Made by a program: the position numbers and the translations under genes
The notes under the pieces: model-generated
Seen by the model: the letters and a program-made list of their open reading frames with translations, nothing else
Databases searched by the model: none
Told to the model about the DNA's origin: nothing
Virus record (IMG/VR): IMGVR_UViG_3300030110_005530
Location: 1 to 24,811 of that record
Reading direction: 5' to 3' (one strand)
Origin: a virus
Length of the DNA: 24,811 nt
In this document: piece by piece, positions 22,688-24,811 of the stretch
Layout: every line of letters begins with the position of its first letter
How positions within the stretch are numbered: position 1 is the first letter of the stretch

Positions 22688-24006
22688 CAAATATGACAGT
22701 AGAAGAAATTATAAAGCAATCAGTATCTGATTCTAAGTTAATGAATCAGAAAAATAGAAGAGAATGGGTTCGTAAAATGCTCGACTATTATGGAGGGAAT
22801 GGAACACACAACTATATAGAAAGTTACTTTGCTGCTGATGCTTTTAGAGAAATCCCCTGTTATAATGCAAACTTTACTAGAAGATTTGTTAATAAAATGA
22901 GCAGAATCTACACAGTAGGGGCTAATCGTAATGTAAGTAACGAATATGACCTACTGACTATTAAAAAAGATGCTAGAATGAAGCATGTAGAAAGAATGAC
23001 TCGTTTAATGGGAACTGTTGCTACACAAATTATATATAAAGAGGTGAATGGGATGCCATTTTTTGATTATAGACCTGTTTATTACTTTGATGTGCATTTA
23101 AAAGACCCATTTACACCTTCTGCTATCATGTATCCACTATTAATGCAACCTGAAGACATAAATAATACAGAAAAATGTGAATGGGCTTACTGGGATGAGT
23201 CAATTTATGTTCATTATGACGAAACAGGCAGTATAATTGACGAATATGAGCATGGGTATGGTGTTTTACCATTTTTATTCACTCATAGAGAGGAACAAAT
23301 AGACGAATTTTTCGTAGATGGTGCTAATGACATCGTAGATTGCAATGAACAAGTTAATATTGCTATGACAGAGATGCAATTAGGTCTAAGATTCCAAATG
23401 TTCGGTCAGCCATTTATGACAGGAGTAGATTCTGACAAAAGAATTGAAAGAGCAGGTTCAGATCAAATAATTGACCTACCTGAAGGTGCAAGCTTTGGAA
23501 TTGTATCACCAGCAGGCAATATTGAGTCAGTTATTGAGAATATTAAGTTCCAAGTGGACTTAGTAGCACAAAATAACCACTTATATGTTCAATTTGCACA
23601 AGATGGTGGCGAAACTCCATCAGGAATTGCACTTAAAATCAAAGATTTAGAGAGATTTGAGGATTATCAAGACGATATAGAGCTTTGGAGGATGTATGAG
23701 CATGAATTATACTATGTTGAAAGAGAAATTGCTGCTTATAACAATATAAACCTTCCAGAAAAGCTAATGTTAGACTTTAACGAGCCTGAATATCCAAAAA
23801 CAGTACAAGACCAGATATTATTAGACGAACATAGACTAAAACATCATATGTTAGATGAAGTAGATCTATTAATGGAGTATAATAAAGACTTATCTAAAGG
23901 TCAAGCTGAGAAAATTATAGAAAAAAATAAAAAAGCTATGGAAGATAAGCACTTGCAAGCTATGGAAGCTGGTGAATATGAGGAAGTAGAAAATGTGGAA
24001 GATTAA
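22684..24006 (+). CDS. Portal protein (440 aa)
   Basis: A 440-residue protein overlapping the terminase stop by four bases, with GAGGACAAG upstream of ATG 22684. The N-terminal segment (RREWVRKMLDYYGGNG, about 21-36) and RRFVNKMSRIYTVG (about 64-77) match the start of marine phage portals. Residues ~180-230 give a beta region (VHYDETGSIIDEYEHGYGVLPF). Around 295-325 lies QFAQDGGETPSGIALKIKDLER, typical of the portal stem and loop. The C-terminal ~90 residues are charged helix. The portal forms the dodecameric ring at the capsid vertex through which DNA passes. Order with the terminase confirms the call. Confidence 0.92.
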   Translation: MTNMTVEEIIKQSVSDSKLMNQKNRREWVRKMLDYYGGNGTHNYIESYFAADAFREIPCYNANFTRRFVNKMSRIYTVGANRNVSNEYDLLTIKKDARMKHVERMTRLMGTVATQIIYKEVNGMPFFDYRPVYYFDVHLKDPFTPSAIMYPLLMQPEDINNTEKCEWAYWDESIYVHYDETGSIIDEYEHGYGVLPFLFTHREEQIDEFFVDGANDIVDCNEQVNIAMTEMQLGLRFQMFGQPFMTGVDSDKRIERAGSDQIIDLPEGASFGIVSPAGNIESVIENIKFQVDLVAQNNHLYVQFAQDGGETPSGIALKIKDLERFEDYQDDIELWRMYEHELYYVEREIAAYNNINLPEKLMLDFNEPEYPKTVQDQILLDEHRLKHHMLDEVDLLMEYNKDLSKGQAEKIIEKNKKAMEDKHLQAMEAGEYEEVENVED

Positions 24007-24514
24007 AACTAAAATTAATTTTGATTTTTCTAAGGCTGTCAAAAAACTAGATAAGATTTTCGAGAATATGTTTGATAAAATTGGAGAAAAATCTATAAAA
24101 TCTATGAGAGAAACAATTGATAATCATGGATATGGTCAATATAGTGCTCCGAACCAAGGAAGATTGTCAGATGTAAGAAGAATTAACAGGCAAAGAGGTA
24201 TTGGGTTTCCTGACCCACCAAAAGGAAGACTTGTAGCACCTACTTCTGATGATACTCCTCTAAAACAAACAGGAAGATTATATAAAAGCATGCAAGTTAA
24301 AAAAGATGGTATTCATATGATGGATTATGGAGAAGCACACAATGATGGCAGAAAAGATAAAGTTTATCCTAATGTAGGAAATATGCCTAAAAGAGAATTT
24401 ATTGACATAGGAATAAAAAATGCCCTAGAAGATCCAGACAGAGAATCTGTTTATAATCAGGTATTAGATGCTATTTTTAAATCAATAGAATCTAAATGGA
24501 AGATGTCTAAATAA
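23993..24514 (+). CDS. Neck / virion morphogenesis protein (173 aa)
   Basis: ATG 23993 overlaps the portal end by 14 bases and follows GAGGAAG. The first ~40 residues form a helix with KAVKKLDKIFENMFDKIGEKS. The segment DTPLKQTGRLYKSMQVKKDG (about 83-102), then EAHNDGRK and MPKREFIDIGI (about 131-141), is the signature pattern of the Mu gpG-like / phage virion morphogenesis family, which helps join head and tail. It is therefore on the packaging operon while the adaptor, terminator and tail genes are on the opposite strand. The family call is by pattern from memory and is reasonably firm. Confidence 0.7.
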   Translation: MWKIKTKINFDFSKAVKKLDKIFENMFDKIGEKSIKSMRETIDNHGYGQYSAPNQGRLSDVRRINRQRGIGFPDPPKGRLVAPTSDDTPLKQTGRLYKSMQVKKDGIHMMDYGEAHNDGRKDKVYPNVGNMPKREFIDIGIKNALEDPDRESVYNQVLDAIFKSIESKWKMSK

Positions 24515-24711
24515 TGTCAGACGAAGAATATAAAAAAATGCTAAAGATGTATTCAGTTCTTGAGAGAATTATGGATAAGTATATAAAAGAGTTCTCAGAG
24601 GAACAAGAGCTAGAGAATACAGATAGCCCAATTATGATACCAACTGAAATATATGATGAGATTTGTTACGAGATGGGAACTGACGAGATAGGTTTAATGG
24701 GAATTAGTTAA
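24514..24711 (+). CDS. Small acidic protein, unknown (65 aa)
   Basis: ATG 24514 shares one base with the upstream stop (TAATG), so translation is coupled to the neck gene. The protein is acidic and mostly helical (MSDEEYKKMLKMYSVLERI), with a Pro-containing turn near residue 40 and a short ending MGIS. No motif is recognised. A T-rich stretch (GTTTTTCTTTTTAT) follows the stop, without a clear hairpin. It overlaps the 3' end of a leftward gene by 18 bases. Confidence 0.65.
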   Translation: MSDEEYKKMLKMYSVLERIMDKYIKEFSEEQELENTDSPIMIPTEIYDEICYEMGTDEIGLMGIS

Positions 24712-24810
24712 GTTTTTCTTTTTATATGCTCTTCTTTTGTGCTTTCCAGTCCCTATAACACACTTATACATATTCTTAATTTCATTCTTTTTAAATTTAT
24801 AACCTTCAGG
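24694..24810 (-). CDS. 3' end of an unidentified leftward gene (partial)
   Basis: A leftward frame enters from the right edge at codon CCT (24810-24808) and stops at TAA 24696-24694, giving 38 residues that start PEGYKFKKN and end in a basic tail with GKHKRRAYKKKNLTNSH. The basic C-terminus suits a DNA-binding protein. The frame has no internal stops in an AT-rich region, which gives moderate support. It converges with the small rightward gene, overlapping by 18 bases. Confidence 0.42.
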   Translation of the reverse strand, partial: PEGYKFKKNEIKNMYKCVIGTGKHKRRAYKKKNLTNSH

Positions 24811-24811
24811 A

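Noticed and set aside
1-24811. tRNA genes, CRISPR arrays, insertion sequences, integrase and attachment sites.
   Set aside because: Looked for on both strands by eye; no cloverleaf, regularly spaced repeats, transposase, integrase or terminal inverted repeats could be supported.

Overview
This window is a continuous stretch of an AT-rich, tightly packed tailed-phage genome carrying the packaging, head, tail and lysis genes. A tape measure protein, a tail tube protein, tail-terminator-type and tail-chaperone-type genes, and no visible sheath gene point to a siphovirus with a long non-contractile tail. The host is probably Gram-negative, because one gene encodes a protein with a signal peptide and a C-terminal Phe typical of outer-membrane beta-barrels. 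The AT-rich, Lys/Asn/Ile-rich coding style and several small proteins resemble uncultured marine phages. That assignment is from memory of such proteins, not from a search.

Layout. Positions 1-213 hold the end of a rightward module: a partial gene and a small zinc-finger protein. From 214 to 21276 almost every base is in leftward genes. In transcription order these are scaffold, major capsid protein, two small or structural genes, endolysin, metallophosphoesterase, an MshEN-like/membrane/coiled-coil protein, two very basic small proteins, an outer-membrane beta-barrel protein, three tiny membrane or coiled-coil proteins, three fibre or structural genes with a 47-aa coiled-coil protein between them, a head-tail adaptor, a tail terminator, a 65-aa protein, the tail tube, two tail chaperones, the tape measure, a 1571-aa tail-tip hub and two distal tail genes. 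From 21374 rightward lie the terminase large subunit, portal, a neck or virion morphogenesis protein and a small protein. The window ends in the 3' end of a leftward gene that converges on them.

The packaging genes (terminase, portal, neck) and the capsid genes (scaffold, capsid) diverge from a 97-bp AT-rich spacer, an uncommon arrangement. No small terminase subunit or prohead protease was recognised.

Points most worth attention are: (1) a -1 programmed frameshift site in the tail chaperones, with GGGGG, a short spacer and a perfect 8-bp stem; (2) a protein with two tandem 24-residue MshEN (c-di-GMP-binding type) motifs, one membrane helix and a long coiled coil, in the lysis neighbourhood; (3) a phage-encoded outer-membrane beta-barrel protein close by; (4) a dockerin-like calcium-binding module in the tail-tip protein; (5) a GH24 endolysin whose catalytic Asp position is Cys; (6) an ambiguous start for the terminase gene. 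All calls are from reading the sequence; no database search was run.
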